From positions 1 to 63,379 of the forward strand of contig ONQB01000016.1 in the NCBI GenBank assembly GCA_900319905.1: a stretch of DNA of 63,379 nucleotides, in the 5' to 3' direction. The notes beneath the pieces were generated by a model. That model did not search any database, was not told the DNA's origin, and saw only the letters and a list, made by a program, of their open reading frames with translations. This DNA comes from an uncultured Prevotella sp. Its GTDB lineage: Bacteria; Bacteroidota; Bacteroidia; Bacteroidales; Bacteroidaceae. The position numbers and the translations under genes were made by a program. Of this stretch, positions 44,206-52,737 are shown piece by piece; the stretch's first letter is position 1, and every line of letters starts with the position of its first letter.

Positions 44206-44548
44206 TCCCGCCTACTAGTGCCTGCTAGTGCCTACCAGTGCCTGCTAGTGCCTACCCCGCCTACTAGTGCCTACCCCGCCTACCAGTGCCTACCAGTGCC
44301 TACCAGTGCCTACCAGTGCCTACCAGTGCCTACCAGTGCCTACCAGTGCCTACTAGTGCCTACCAGTGCCTACTAGTGCCTACCAGTGCCTACCAGGCCT
44401 ACTAGTGCCTACCCCGCCTACTAGTGCCTACCAGTGCCTACCAGTGCCTACCCCGCCTACTAGTGCCTACTAGTGCCTACCCCGCCTACTAGTGCCTACC
44501 AGTGCCTACCCCGCCTACTAGTGCCTACTAGTGCCTACCCCGCCTACA
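44206..44548. repeat. GCCTACC-type tandem array 2, inside the Phe/Tyr operon
   Basis: About 35 units of 9-10 bp. The main forms are TGCCTACCAG, TGCCTACTAG and CGCCTACC-type units, including six or more identical TGCCTACCAG in a row near 44284-44350. It separates the aminotransferase gene from the DAHP synthase gene by ~400 bp. A reading frame runs through it into the synthase gene but codes only for Pro/Ala/Tyr/Cys repeats, so it is not taken as coding. Confidence 0.9.
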
Positions 44549-44574
44549 AAATCAACAACAAAAAGATATCAACT

Positions 44575-45642
44575 ATGGAATTAGATCTCGAACCCCTCAA
44601 CTTGCCGTCAGACAACGGCGAACGTCCCATCGTAATCGCAGGCCCCTGTTCTGCTGAGACCGAGGAACAAGTGATGACCACCGCACGGCAGCTGGCCAAT
44701 AAAGGCTGCCACATATTCCGTGCAGGCATCTGGAAGCCACGCACCAAACCCGGAGGCTTTGAGGGCAACGGCGAAGCCGCCCTGCCCTGGATGCAGGAAG
44801 TGAAGAAAGAAACAGGCATGCTCACAGCCACCGAGGTGGCCACACCCGAGCATGTCGAACTGGCACAGAAATACGGCATCGACATCCTGTGGATCGGTGC
44901 ACGCACCTCGGCCAACCCCTTCGCCATGCAGGACCTCGCCGACAGCCTCAAAGGATACGACGGTCCCGTACTGGTCAAGAACCCGGTCAACCCCGACCTC
45001 GAACTCTGGATCGGTGCCATGCAACGCCTCAACCAGGCCGGAATCAAGCGACTGGGAGCCATCCACCGCGGATTCTCCAGCTACGACAAGAAGATATACC
45101 GCAACCTGCCAATGTGGCAGATACCCATCGAGCTGCACCGACGCATACCCAACCTGCCCATCATCTGCGACCCAAGCCATATTGGTGGCCGGCGCGACCT
45201 CATCGCACCCCTATGCCAGCAAGCCATGGACCTCGGCTTCGACGGCCTCATCGTCGAAAGTCACTGCGACCCTGACTGCGCTTGGAGCGATGCTAAACAG
45301 CAGATCACGCCCAACATCCTCGACTACATCTTGAGTCTGCTCGTCGTCAGAAGCGAGCATACCACAACAGAAGGACTGCGGCAGCTGCGCTCGCAGATCG
45401 ATGAGATTGACAACCAGCTCATGGACCTCATGGCCAAGCGCCTGCGCGTATGCCGAGAGATTGGTACATTTAAGAAAGAACACAACATGACTGTGCTGCA
45501 GGCCGGGCGCTACAACGAAATCCTTGAGAAGAGAGGCGCACAGGCATCACTCTGCGGCATGTCGCCCGAGTTTGCCGCGCACGTCTTCGAACTCATCCAC
45601 GAAGAGAGCGTACGGCAGCAACTACAAATCGTAAACGAATAG
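44575..45642 (+). CDS. Bifunctional DAHP synthase / chorismate mutase
   Basis: The N-terminal ~265 residues are a KDSA-type 3-deoxy-7-phosphoheptulonate synthase with VIAGPCSAETEEQ, the FRAGIWKPRTKPGGFEG stretch, VKNPVNPDLELWIGA and CDPSHIGGRRDLI. The C-terminal ~90 residues are an AroQ-type chorismate mutase (LRSQIDEIDNQLMDLMAKRL). The fusion joins the first step of the shikimate pathway to the branch point leading to prephenate. ATG 44575 (MELDLEPLNLP) is chosen because upstream in-frame sequence is tandem repeat. tyrA follows after 4 bp. Confidence 0.95.
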   Translation: MELDLEPLNLPSDNGERPIVIAGPCSAETEEQVMTTARQLANKGCHIFRAGIWKPRTKPGGFEGNGEAALPWMQEVKKETGMLTATEVATPEHVELAQKYGIDILWIGARTSANPFAMQDLADSLKGYDGPVLVKNPVNPDLELWIGAMQRLNQAGIKRLGAIHRGFSSYDKKIYRNLPMWQIPIELHRRIPNLPIICDPSHIGGRRDLIAPLCQQAMDLGFDGLIVESHCDPDCAWSDAKQQITPNILDYILSLLVVRSEHTTTEGLRQLRSQIDEIDNQLMDLMAKRLRVCREIGTFKKEHNMTVLQAGRYNEILEKRGAQASLCGMSPEFAAHVFELIHEESVRQQLQIVNE

Positions 45643-45646
45643 ATAT

Positions 45647-46429
45647 ATGAAGATTCTCGTGATGGGAGCCGGAAAGATGGGCTCCTTCTTCATCGACCTG
45701 CTCAGTTTCGACCACGATGTGGCCGTCATTGAGCAGGATCCGAAGCGCATGCGCTTCACCTACAACTGTCAGCGCTTCACATCCATGGACGAGGTGAAGG
45801 CCTTCGCACCCGAACTGGTCATTAATGCCGTGACAGTGAAGTACACCATACCTGCCTTCGAGCAGATCATGCCCTACCTGCCTAAGGACTGCATCATCTC
45901 TGACATCTCGTCAGTAAAGACCAGCCTCAAGGCCTTCTACGAACAGACCGGACATCCATACGTCTCCACCCACCCGATGTTCGGACCCACCTTTGCCAAT
46001 CTCAACCAGTTGTCCGAAGAAAACGCCATCATCATCAGCGAAGGCGACTACATGGGACGCATCTTCTTCAAAGATCTATATCAGCGGCTCGGACTGCACA
46101 TCTACGAATACACGTTTGAGGAGCACGACAAAACCGTGGCCTACTCGCTGAGCATTCCCTTTGTCTCCACTTTCGTCTTTGCAGCCGTGATGAAGCATCA
46201 GGACGCACCGGGCACGACGTTCAAGCGCCACATGCAGATCGCACGTGGTGTGCTCTCAGAAGACGACTATCTCCTCCAGGAGATTCTCTTCAACCCCTAC
46301 ACACACGATCAAGTGGCACAGATACGCAGCGAGCTCAAGGAACTACTGCAAATCATCGACAACAAAGACGCCGATGGAATGAAAGCCTATCTTACAAAGA
46401 TAAGACACAACGTAGCCGAACAGGAATAA
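45647..46429 (+). CDS. tyrA: Prephenate dehydrogenase
   Basis: Oxidises prephenate to hydroxyphenylpyruvate for Tyr synthesis. A Rossmann NAD-binding motif lies at the N-terminus (LVMGAGKMGSFF), followed by the prephenate-binding STHPMFGPTFANL and an all-helical dimerisation half. At 260 aa it is short, with no ACT domain, which agrees with control by attenuation rather than by Tyr binding to this enzyme (inference). It is the last operon gene, 4 bp after the DAHP synthase gene, and is followed by a long hairpin. Confidence 0.9.
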   Translation: MKILVMGAGKMGSFFIDLLSFDHDVAVIEQDPKRMRFTYNCQRFTSMDEVKAFAPELVINAVTVKYTIPAFEQIMPYLPKDCIISDISSVKTSLKAFYEQTGHPYVSTHPMFGPTFANLNQLSEENAIIISEGDYMGRIFFKDLYQRLGLHIYEYTFEEHDKTVAYSLSIPFVSTFVFAAVMKHQDAPGTTFKRHMQIARGVLSEDDYLLQEILFNPYTHDQVAQIRSELKELLQIIDNKDADGMKAYLTKIRHNVAEQE

Positions 46430-46459
46430 TACCATTTGCTGATTATCCCACAAGCGTTC

Positions 46460-46499
46460 CATCATGGGGCATAGGCATTTTCGCCTGTGCCCCATGATG
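46460..46499 (+). terminator. Strong hairpin ending the Phe/Tyr operon
   Basis: CATCATGGGGCA (46460-46471) pairs with TGCCCCATGATG (46488-46499), and the inner AGGC/GCCT bases extend the stem around an ATTTTC loop. No T-tract is present. A GCCTACC tandem array starts directly at its end. Confidence 0.7.
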
Positions 46500-46770
46500 C
46501 CTACCTTGCCTACCCTTGCCTACCCCGCCTACCCTTGCCTACCCTGCCTACTCTCGCCTACCCCGCCTACCCCCGCCTACCCTTGCCTACCCTGCCTACT
46601 CTCGCCTACCCCGCCTACCCCGCCTACCCTTGCCTACCCCGCCTACCAGTGCCTACCCCCGCCTACCCTTGCCTACCCCCTACCCTTGCCTACTCTCGCC
46701 TACCCTGCCTACTCTTGCCTACCCCCCCGCCTACTCTGCCTACCCCGCCTACTCTTGCCTACCCTTGCCA
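46499..46770. repeat. GCCTACC-type tandem array 3
   Basis: About 30 units of 9-10 bp, mainly TGCCTACCCT, CGCCTACCC and CGCCTACTC forms. It lies between the tyrA hairpin and the ffh promoter. All three frames are open on the plus strand and give Pro/Tyr/Leu/Ala repeats; none is credible coding. Confidence 0.9.
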
Positions 46771-46850
46771 GCTAAGCGAAATAAAGTGGCTGACAATGAC
46801 GCTATTTCGGAATATATTCGTTAACTTTGCACAAAAATTAAGTTCATATT

Positions 46851-48182
46851 ATGTTTGAGAATTTAACCGACCGCCTTGAACGCTCATTCAAGATGCTTAA
46901 AGGCGAAGGCAAGATCACTGAGATAAACGTCGCCGAGACGCTCAAGGATGTCCGCCGTGCACTGCTCGATGCGGATGTCAACTATAAAGTAGCAAAGTCT
47001 TTCACAGATACCGTCAAGCAGAAGGCACTGGGCATGAACGTGCTGACAGCCGTCAAGCCAGGACAGCTGATGGTGAAGATCGTCCACGACGAACTGGCCA
47101 AGCTTATGGGAGGCGAGGCCACGGAACTCAAGCTCGACGGCAAGCCCTCTATCGTGTTGATGTCGGGTCTGCAAGGATCGGGTAAGACAACGTTCAGCGG
47201 CAAGCTGGCCAACATGCTCAAGCAGAAGCAACACAAGCATCCGTTGCTCGTGGCCTGCGACGTCTACCGCCCGGCCGCCATCGACCAGTTGAAAGTCGTA
47301 GGACAGGGCATCGACGTACCCGTGTACAGCGAGCCCGACAACAAAAACGTCAATGAGATTGCCGACCATGCCGTGCAAGAAGCTAAAGCCAAAGGCTACG
47401 ACGTAGTCATCATCGATACCGCTGGTCGACTGGCCGTAGACGAGCAAATGATGAACGAAATCAGCAGTCTCAAGGAGCATATCCATCCCGATGAGGTGCT
47501 GTTCGTGGTTGACGCCATGACCGGTCAGGATGCCGTCAACACCGCCAAGGAGTTCAACGACCGTCTTGACTTCGACGGTGTGGTGCTCACCAAGCTCGAC
47601 GGTGACACACGCGGCGGTGCCGCACTCTCCATTCGCACCGTCGTCACCAAGCCAATCAAATTCATCGGTACCGGTGAGAAGATGGAAGCCATCGACGTGT
47701 TCCACCCCGACCGTATGGCCGACCGTATCCTGGGCATGGGCGACGTGGTATCTCTCGTGGAGCGCGCACAGGAGCAGTTCGACGAGGAAGAGGCCAAACG
47801 ACTGCAGAAGAAGATTCAGAAGAACAAGTTCGACTTCAACGACTTCCTCAATCAGATCGAGCAGATCAAAAAGATGGGCAACCTCAAAGAGCTCGCTTCG
47901 ATGATTCCAGGCGTGGGCAAGGCCATCAAGGATATCGACATCGACGACAATGCCTTCAACGGCATCGAGGCCATCATCCGCAGCATGACACCCAAGGAGC
48001 GCACCAACCCAGAAGTGCTCAATCAAAGCCGCAAGATGCGCATCGCAAAAGGTTCCGGCACCAGCATTCAGGAGGTCAACCGACTCGTCAAGCAGTTTGA
48101 CCAGACCCGTAAGATGATGAAAATGGTGACAGGCAACGGTATGCGCAACATGATGAGGAACATGCCGAAGATGCAGAAATAA
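46851..48182 (+). CDS. ffh: Signal recognition particle protein Ffh (SRP54)
   Basis: Ffh binds 4.5S RNA and signal sequences and targets ribosomes to the membrane with FtsY. The N and G domains show GLQGSGKTTFSGKLA (about residues 106-120), CDVYRPAAIDQL, DTAGRLAVDEQMM and TKLDGDTRGGAALS. The Met-rich M domain ends with MVTGNGMRNMMRNMPKMQK. Length 443 aa is usual. TAACTTTG at 46822-46829 is a probable -7 box. folD follows after 15 bp. Confidence 0.97.
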   Translation: MFENLTDRLERSFKMLKGEGKITEINVAETLKDVRRALLDADVNYKVAKSFTDTVKQKALGMNVLTAVKPGQLMVKIVHDELAKLMGGEATELKLDGKPSIVLMSGLQGSGKTTFSGKLANMLKQKQHKHPLLVACDVYRPAAIDQLKVVGQGIDVPVYSEPDNKNVNEIADHAVQEAKAKGYDVVIIDTAGRLAVDEQMMNEISSLKEHIHPDEVLFVVDAMTGQDAVNTAKEFNDRLDFDGVVLTKLDGDTRGGAALSIRTVVTKPIKFIGTGEKMEAIDVFHPDRMADRILGMGDVVSLVERAQEQFDEEEAKRLQKKIQKNKFDFNDFLNQIEQIKKMGNLKELASMIPGVGKAIKDIDIDDNAFNGIEAIIRSMTPKERTNPEVLNQSRKMRIAKGSGTSIQEVNRLVKQFDQTRKMMKMVTGNGMRNMMRNMPKMQK

Positions 48183-48197
48183 ATAACAAACATAGCT

Positions 48198-49076
48198 ATG
48201 ACATTGATTGATGGAAAGGCCACTGCCGCAGCCATAAAGCAGCAGATTGCAGAAGAGGTTAAGCAGATGATTGCCAACGGACAGAAGCAACCGCATCTGG
48301 CCGCTGTGCTCGTGGGCCACGACGGCGGCTCGGAGACCTACGTCAAGAACAAGGTCATCGCATGCGAACAGTGCGGATTCAAGTCGACACTCATCCGCTA
48401 TGAGGACGACGTCACGGAAGAAGAGTTGCTGGCTTGTGTCGACCGGCTCAACAAAGACACTGACGTCGATGGCTTCATCGTGCAGCTGCCTCTGCCAAAG
48501 CACATCGACGAACAGAAAATCATCATGGCCATCGACTACCGCAAGGATGTCGACGGCTTCCATCCCATCAATGTCGGACGCATGGCCATCGGCCTGCCCT
48601 GCTTCGTCTCCGCCACGCCGCTTGGCATCCTGACATTGCTGCAGCACTACCACATCGAAACTTCGGGCAAGAAATGCGTTGTGCTCGGCCGAAGCAACAT
48701 CGTGGGCAAACCCGTCGCGCAGCTCATGATGCAGAAGCAATACGGCGATGCCACTGTGACAGTCTGTCACTCCCATTCCAAGACCCTTAAACAGGAATGC
48801 CGTGAGGCTGACATCATCATCGCGGCCATCGGCCGACCCGACTTCGTCACGGCAGACATGGTGAAAGAGGGCGCCGTCATCATCGATGTAGGCACCACAC
48901 GCGTGCCCGACGCCACGAAAAAGAAAGGATTCCGACTCAACGGAGATGTTAAGTTTGACGAAGTAGCACCCAAGTGCTCATTCATCACACCTGTGCCCGG
49001 CGGTGTAGGACCCATGACCATCTGCTCGCTTATGAAGAACACACTCGCCGCTGCCAAGAAAACTTATTATAAGTAA
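48198..49076 (+). CDS. folD: Bifunctional methylenetetrahydrofolate dehydrogenase / cyclohydrolase FolD
   Basis: Interconverts methylene-, methenyl- and formyl-tetrahydrofolate. Landmarks: [19 protein letters not shown] near residue 37 with the catalytic Lys of YVxx[28 protein letters not shown], the NADP-binding [14 protein letters not shown] and the closing [19 protein letters not shown]. Length 292 aa is normal. It lies 15 bp after ffh, so the two are likely co-transcribed, an arrangement seen in related Bacteroidota. Confidence 0.97.
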   Translation: MTLIDGKATAAAIKQQIAEEVKQMIANGQKQPHLAAVLVGHDGGSETYVKNKVIACEQCGFKSTLIRYEDDVTEEELLACVDRLNKDTDVDGFIVQLPLPKHIDEQKIIMAIDYRKDVDGFHPINVGRMAIGLPCFVSATPLGILTLLQHYHIETSGKKCVVLGRSNIVGKPVAQLMMQKQYGDATVTVCHSHSKTLKQECREADIIIAAIGRPDFVTADMVKEGAVIIDVGTTRVPDATKKKGFRLNGDVKFDEVAPKCSFITPVPGGVGPMTICSLMKNTLAAAKKTYYK

Positions 49077-49210
49077 CTGGCGAAAACACCATCTTCTGTC
49101 AGCTAAGCGGACTTAAGACAACACAAAGTCCGACCTTTACCACCTATTATATAATAAGGTAAAAGGCGCCACAACGACAACACATTGACACTGATAGGAT
49201 GACTATCCAA

Positions 49211-49314
49211 TGTCATCATGATGACACACATACATGATTGCATTGACCGACTGATGACAATACGATGGCAGACTAATGACAATGCTGTGAAAAAACAATG
49301 ACAGTATAATGACA
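49211..49314. promoter_or_regulatory. Pho-box-like array of 11-bp-phased ATGACA motifs
   Basis: Exact ATGACA occurs at 49221, 49254, 49276, 49298 and 49309. All spacings are multiples of 11 (33, 22, 22, 11). Weaker matches stand in three intermediate registers: TTGACC at 49243, ATGGCA at 49265 and GTGAAA at 49287. The last pair, read on the other strand, is TTGTCAT-TATA-CTGTCAT, close to the E. coli Pho box of two CTGTCAT repeats 11 bp apart. The left end is a perfect 16-bp palindrome TGTCATCATGATGACA (49211-49226). The array ends ~100 bp upstream of the OmpA promoter. Confidence 0.65.
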
Positions 49315-49416
49315 ATTTTTCAACGGAAAACGACCGCCACAGTGGCACAACAGACTTGACAGAGCGCAATAAATACATCTTTTTCCAAACGGCAAAGCAA
49401 GATTTCGTTGAAAAAA

Positions 49417-49448
49417 TTTGCGGGAACGGAGATTTGGCATTACATTTG
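49417..49448 (+). promoter_or_regulatory. Promoter of the OmpA-family gene
   Basis: TTTG (49417-49420), a 20-nt spacer and TACATTTG (49441-49448). The mRNA leader would be about 50 nt and A/T-rich just before ATG 49505, as is typical of highly expressed Bacteroidota genes. Confidence 0.8.
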
Positions 49449-49504
49449 CACCGTCAAAGTAAAAAGATAATATTTAGGTAATTATTAATTCAACTATTTG
49501 TATT

Positions 49505-50581
49505 ATGAAAAAGTTATTTACGTTGGTGGCTGCTGCCGTGTTGGCAGTAAGCGCTTCTGCTCAGACTGTAACTGAGAGCAAGACTTTTGACAACATCTAC
49601 GTAGGCATTAACGGTGGCGTTGCTACAAAGGCAACAGGTCACGCTTGGCTGAAGGGTCTCGATCCTAACTTCGGCGTTCGCGTTGGCCGTTACTTCACTC
49701 CTGTCTTCGGTTTGGCTGTTGAGAGCAATGCCTATTTCTCCAATAAGCCTTGGGCCAGCGACGGTACAGCTTTCCGTGCTGTGAACACCAGCCTGCTGGG
49801 TACTGTAAACCTGAGCAACTGGCTCGGCGGCTACAAGGGCGAGCCCCGTATGTTCGAGGTGAGCGCTCTCTACGGTCTCGGATGGGCTCATACCTTCGGC
49901 ACAAAGAGCAACGACATCAACGCTGTTCCTCAGAAGTCTATTGGCAAGGCCAACTCTCTGACTTCAAAGGCAGGTCTTGACTTCGCTTTCAACCTCGGCG
50001 AGAAGAAGGCTTGGCAGGTATACATTGAGCCCGCAATGATCTGGGGTCTCAACGGCTTCGGCTACGAGGGCGCTCAGTACAACATCAACCGCGCATTCGC
50101 TCAGTTGAACGCTGGTGTCATCTACAAGTTCAAGAACTCTAACGGCACTCACAACTTCACAATCGCACAGGTCCGCGACCAGAGCGAGATCGATGGTCTG
50201 AACAGCCAGATCAACGACCTGCGCAATGAGCTCGCCAAGAAGCCTAAGGAGGTTGTCAAGGAGGTTGTCAAGGAAGCTCCTGCTACCACTAAGGAAGTAA
50301 AGGTTGAGAACCTCGTGTTCGTTACCTTCGCACAGGGCAAGACTGCTCTCACCAACGAGGCTAAGAAGGCTCTGAACAGCATCAAGAGCGGCAAGCACGT
50401 TGAAATCGTTGGTACCGCTTCTCCTGAGGGCAGCGCTGAGGTTAACCAGAAGATCTCTCAGGGTCGTGCCGACAGCGTTGCTGCATACCTGAAGAGCAAG
50501 GGCGTCATCGTTGACGAGGCTAACGGTAAGGGCGTTCAGGGTACTACTTCTAACCGCCTGGCTGTGGTTTACGTGAAGTAA
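49505..50581 (+). CDS. OmpA-family outer-membrane protein
   Basis: A signal peptide (residues 1-19, VSASAQ) is followed by an eight-strand-type beta-barrel (about 30-215), a coiled linker with NDLRNELAKKPKEVVKEVVKE, and an OmpA peptidoglycan-binding domain (about 260-358, with the IVGTASPEGSAEVNQKISQGRADSVAAYL motif). Codon use is strongly biased to GCT, GTT, AAG and CGT-type codons, unlike the neighbours, which indicates high expression. It has its own promoter and a good terminator, and a Pho-box-like array lies upstream. Confidence 0.93.
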   Translation: MKKLFTLVAAAVLAVSASAQTVTESKTFDNIYVGINGGVATKATGHAWLKGLDPNFGVRVGRYFTPVFGLAVESNAYFSNKPWASDGTAFRAVNTSLLGTVNLSNWLGGYKGEPRMFEVSALYGLGWAHTFGTKSNDINAVPQKSIGKANSLTSKAGLDFAFNLGEKKAWQVYIEPAMIWGLNGFGYEGAQYNINRAFAQLNAGVIYKFKNSNGTHNFTIAQVRDQSEIDGLNSQINDLRNELAKKPKEVVKEVVKEAPATTKEVKVENLVFVTFAQGKTALTNEAKKALNSIKSGKHVEIVGTASPEGSAEVNQKISQGRADSVAAYLKSKGVIVDEANGKGVQGTTSNRLAVVYVK

Positions 50582-50604
50582 TAACCAATAAAACGAAATA
50601 GATA

Positions 50605-50647
50605 AAATCCCGTCTTTCCTGCGCAAGCATGGAGAGGCGGGATTTTT
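50605..50647 (+). terminator. Intrinsic terminator after the OmpA-family gene
   Basis: AAATCCCG (50605-50612) pairs with CGGGATTT (50638-50645), with partial pairing inside, and TTTTT follows. It lies 24 nt after the stop codon. Confidence 0.8.
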
Positions 50648-50667
50648 GTGTGAAGTCAGCCTCCTCT

Positions 50668-50872
50668 AACAAGACCCACAAAAGTTCTTAAAGCCAATCC
50701 CCATTACAGTTCTTAAAGCCAATCCCCATTAAAGTTCTTAAAGCCAATCCCTATCACAGTTCTTAAAGCCAATCCCCATTACAGTTCTTAAAGCCAATCC
50801 CCATATAAATATCAGAGTCATATCCCCATAAAAGTTCTAAAGTCAAATCCCATAAAAGTTCTTAAAGCCGGC
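50668..50872. repeat. Tandem ~24-bp repeat (AGTTCTTAAAGCCAATCCCC)
   Basis: Eight units. The first five are nearly identical, in the form AGTTCTTAAAGCCAATCCCC followed by ATTA, ATTAA or TATCAC; the last three are degraded (AAGTCAAATCCC). The array fills the space between the OmpA terminator and the SLC13 promoter. There are no unique spacers, so it is not CRISPR. Confidence 0.9.
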
Positions 50873-50880
50873 AGTCTTTG

Positions 50881-50912
50881 TTTGGCTATTTGCGTGATTT
50901 TTATTATCTTTG
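50881..50912 (+). promoter_or_regulatory. Promoter of the SLC13 gene, giving a leaderless mRNA
   Basis: TTTG (50881-50884), a 20-nt spacer and TATCTTTG (50905-50912). The start codon ATG 50920 is only 8 nt beyond the -7 box, where transcription itself is expected to begin. Confidence 0.7.
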
Positions 50913-50919
50913 AGCAACT

Positions 50920-52737
50920 ATGGCAATAACGATAATCACTTTGACGCTCACCGTAGCGATGTTCATATGGGGTAAGTGGCGCAGCGATGTCACCGCTGTT
51001 GCTGCTTTGTGTGTATTGATGTTAACCGGCGTGCTTTCGCCTTCGGAAGCCCTGGCCGGATTTGCTTCACCGGTTGTTATAATGATGGTGGGGCTATTTG
51101 TCGTTGGCGGTGCATTGTTGCAGACAGGCCTGGCACGTGAAGGCGGCAACCGGATGATGTCGCTTGCCAAAGGAAGTGAGCGCAGGGCGTTCTTGCTTGT
51201 TATGCTTAGCACGTCTTTTATTGGAGCCTTTGTCAGCAACACCGGCACAGTGGCATTGATGATGCCCATTGTCGTGAGTATGTCAGCACAGGCAGGCTTC
51301 AGTAGCAGCAGATTACTGATGCCACTGGCATTTGCTTCCAGTTTGGGTGGCATGCTAACGCTCATCGGAACCCCGCCCAACCTTGTGGTGAGTGAGGCTT
51401 TGGAAAAAGCAGGCTATCAGCCTTTGGGCTTCTTCGCTTTCCTTCCCGTCGGTTTGATAGTGATTGCCTTGGGCATCATTATGCTGCTGCCCATGAGCAA
51501 ACAACTTGTCAAGGAGAAGTCAAAGAAACGACGTAAGCAAGGTAAGTCTCTTGACGATTTGGTGGACGAATACCAACTCGAAGGAAATCTACATAAGTAC
51601 AGCGTGCCGGCCCACAGCAAGCTGGTTGGTTGCAAGGTTGCCGACTTAGACTTGAGCACCTCGTCAATTACAATAGTCGAGATACGCAACGAACGCAAGA
51701 ACCGTCTCGGTCTGCGCGATGTCAGTCAGAGCATTGTGTCGGGCGATACAGTGATTGAAGGTGGAGATATTCTCTATCTCATAGGCAATGAGGAAGGCAT
51801 GGGGAGGTTAGCTAAGGCCTTTGGATTGGTTCATATCAAAGGCGCGCAGCTTGACTTCTACGATATTGGACTTGCTGAGCTTGTTGTTCTTCCAGCGTCA
51901 AAGCTGGTCAATACAGCTATACATGATTCCCGTTTGAGAGAGAAGTATCGGGTCAATGTGCTGGGCATCAGACGTGGTCATGAATATATATTTGACAATT
52001 TAGGCGATACACGTCTGCACGATGGTGACGTGCTTCTGGTTCAAGCACAATGGGACGATCTGTTGCAACTCAACAGCGATGCTGACGACTGGGTGGTCTT
52101 AGGACGTCCCGACAAGACCATAGGAAAGGTGACACTTGACTACAAGGCTCCTGTTGCTGCGGCGATTATGATGTTGATGGTATTGCTGATGGTGGTTGAC
52201 TGGATACCAGTGGCTCCGGTGACAGCCGTGCTCTTGGCTGCGGTGCTAACCATCGTTTCCGGATGTTTCCGGTCGGTGGATGCAGCTTATAAGACAATCA
52301 ACTGGCAGAGTGTCATTCTGATAGCGGCTATGATGCCCATGTCCACAGCGCTGGAGAAGACCGGAGCCTCGTCTGTGGTCTCCGAAGGTCTCGTGCAGTT
52401 GCTTGGCAGCGTAGGACCGACAGCACTCTTGGCAGGCATCTATTTCACGACGTCTCTCCTTACGATGTTTATCAGCAACACGGCCACGGCTGTGCTTATG
52501 GCTCCGATAGCTCTGTCGACGGCTCAGCAGACCGGCGTCTCGCCCTATGCTTTCCTCATGGCAGTAACACTTGGTGCAAGCATGTGCTTTGCCTCACCGT
52601 TCTCTACCCCGCCCAATGCATTGGTGATGAAGGCCGGGCAATACAGCTTTATCGATTACGTGAAAGTGGGGCTGCCCTTGCAAGTGGCCATTGGTGTTGT
52701 CATGACGTTTGTGCTTCCGCTTCTCTTCCCCTATTAA
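50920..52737 (+). CDS. SLC13-family permease with two RCK_C domains
   Basis: An inner-membrane divalent-anion:Na+ symporter-type protein. N-terminal helices (about residues 1-190) include FVSNTGTVALMMPIV and LIGTPPNLVVSEALE. Two cytosolic TrkA_C/RCK_C domains occupy about 215-300 and 305-385. The second membrane half (about 405-603) repeats the motifs as MFISNTATAVLMAPIAL and FSTPPNALVMKAG. These Asn-Thr and Thr-Pro-Pro-Asn motifs hold substrate and Na+ in SLC13/DASS proteins. Substrate may be sulfate, a dicarboxylate or another anion. It is a single-gene unit with its own promoter. Confidence 0.9.
   Translation: MAITIITLTLTVAMFIWGKWRSDVTAVAALCVLMLTGVLSPSEALAGFASPVVIMMVGLFVVGGALLQTGLAREGGNRMMSLAKGSERRAFLLVMLSTSFIGAFVSNTGTVALMMPIVVSMSAQAGFSSSRLLMPLAFASSLGGMLTLIGTPPNLVVSEALEKAGYQPLGFFAFLPVGLIVIALGIIMLLPMSKQLVKEKSKKRRKQGKSLDDLVDEYQLEGNLHKYSVPAHSKLVGCKVADLDLSTSSITIVEIRNERKNRLGLRDVSQSIVSGDTVIEGGDILYLIGNEEGMGRLAKAFGLVHIKGAQLDFYDIGLAELVVLPASKLVNTAIHDSRLREKYRVNVLGIRRGHEYIFDNLGDTRLHDGDVLLVQAQWDDLLQLNSDADDWVVLGRPDKTIGKVTLDYKAPVAAAIMMLMVLLMVVDWIPVAPVTAVLLAAVLTIVSGCFRSVDAAYKTINWQSVILIAAMMPMSTALEKTGASSVVSEGLVQLLGSVGPTALLAGIYFTTSLLTMFISNTATAVLMAPIALSTAQQTGVSPYAFLMAVTLGASMCFASPFSTPPNALVMKAGQYSFIDYVKVGLPLQVAIGVVMTFVLPLLFPY

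Noticed and set aside
44206-44548. CRISPR array
   Set aside because: Units are contiguous decamers with no unique spacers, and there are no cas genes. The same applies to the arrays at 23780, 46499, 50668 and 59256.
44473-44574. An in-frame N-terminal extension of the DAHP synthase made of Pro/Ala/Tyr repeats
   Set aside because: It is a translation of the tandem array. The enzyme's conserved start is at 44575, and the repeat lacks any coding constraint.
46464-46858. Three overlapping plus-strand reading frames of about 100-120 codons after tyrA
   Set aside because: All run through the GCCTACC array and read as Pro/Tyr/Leu/Ala repeats. An array whose unit is not a multiple of three is open in several frames by composition alone.
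46884-48776. A 630-codon minus-strand reading frame
   Set aside because: It lies antisense to ffh and folD, both well conserved on the plus strand. It has no recognisable domain and arises from their codon bias.
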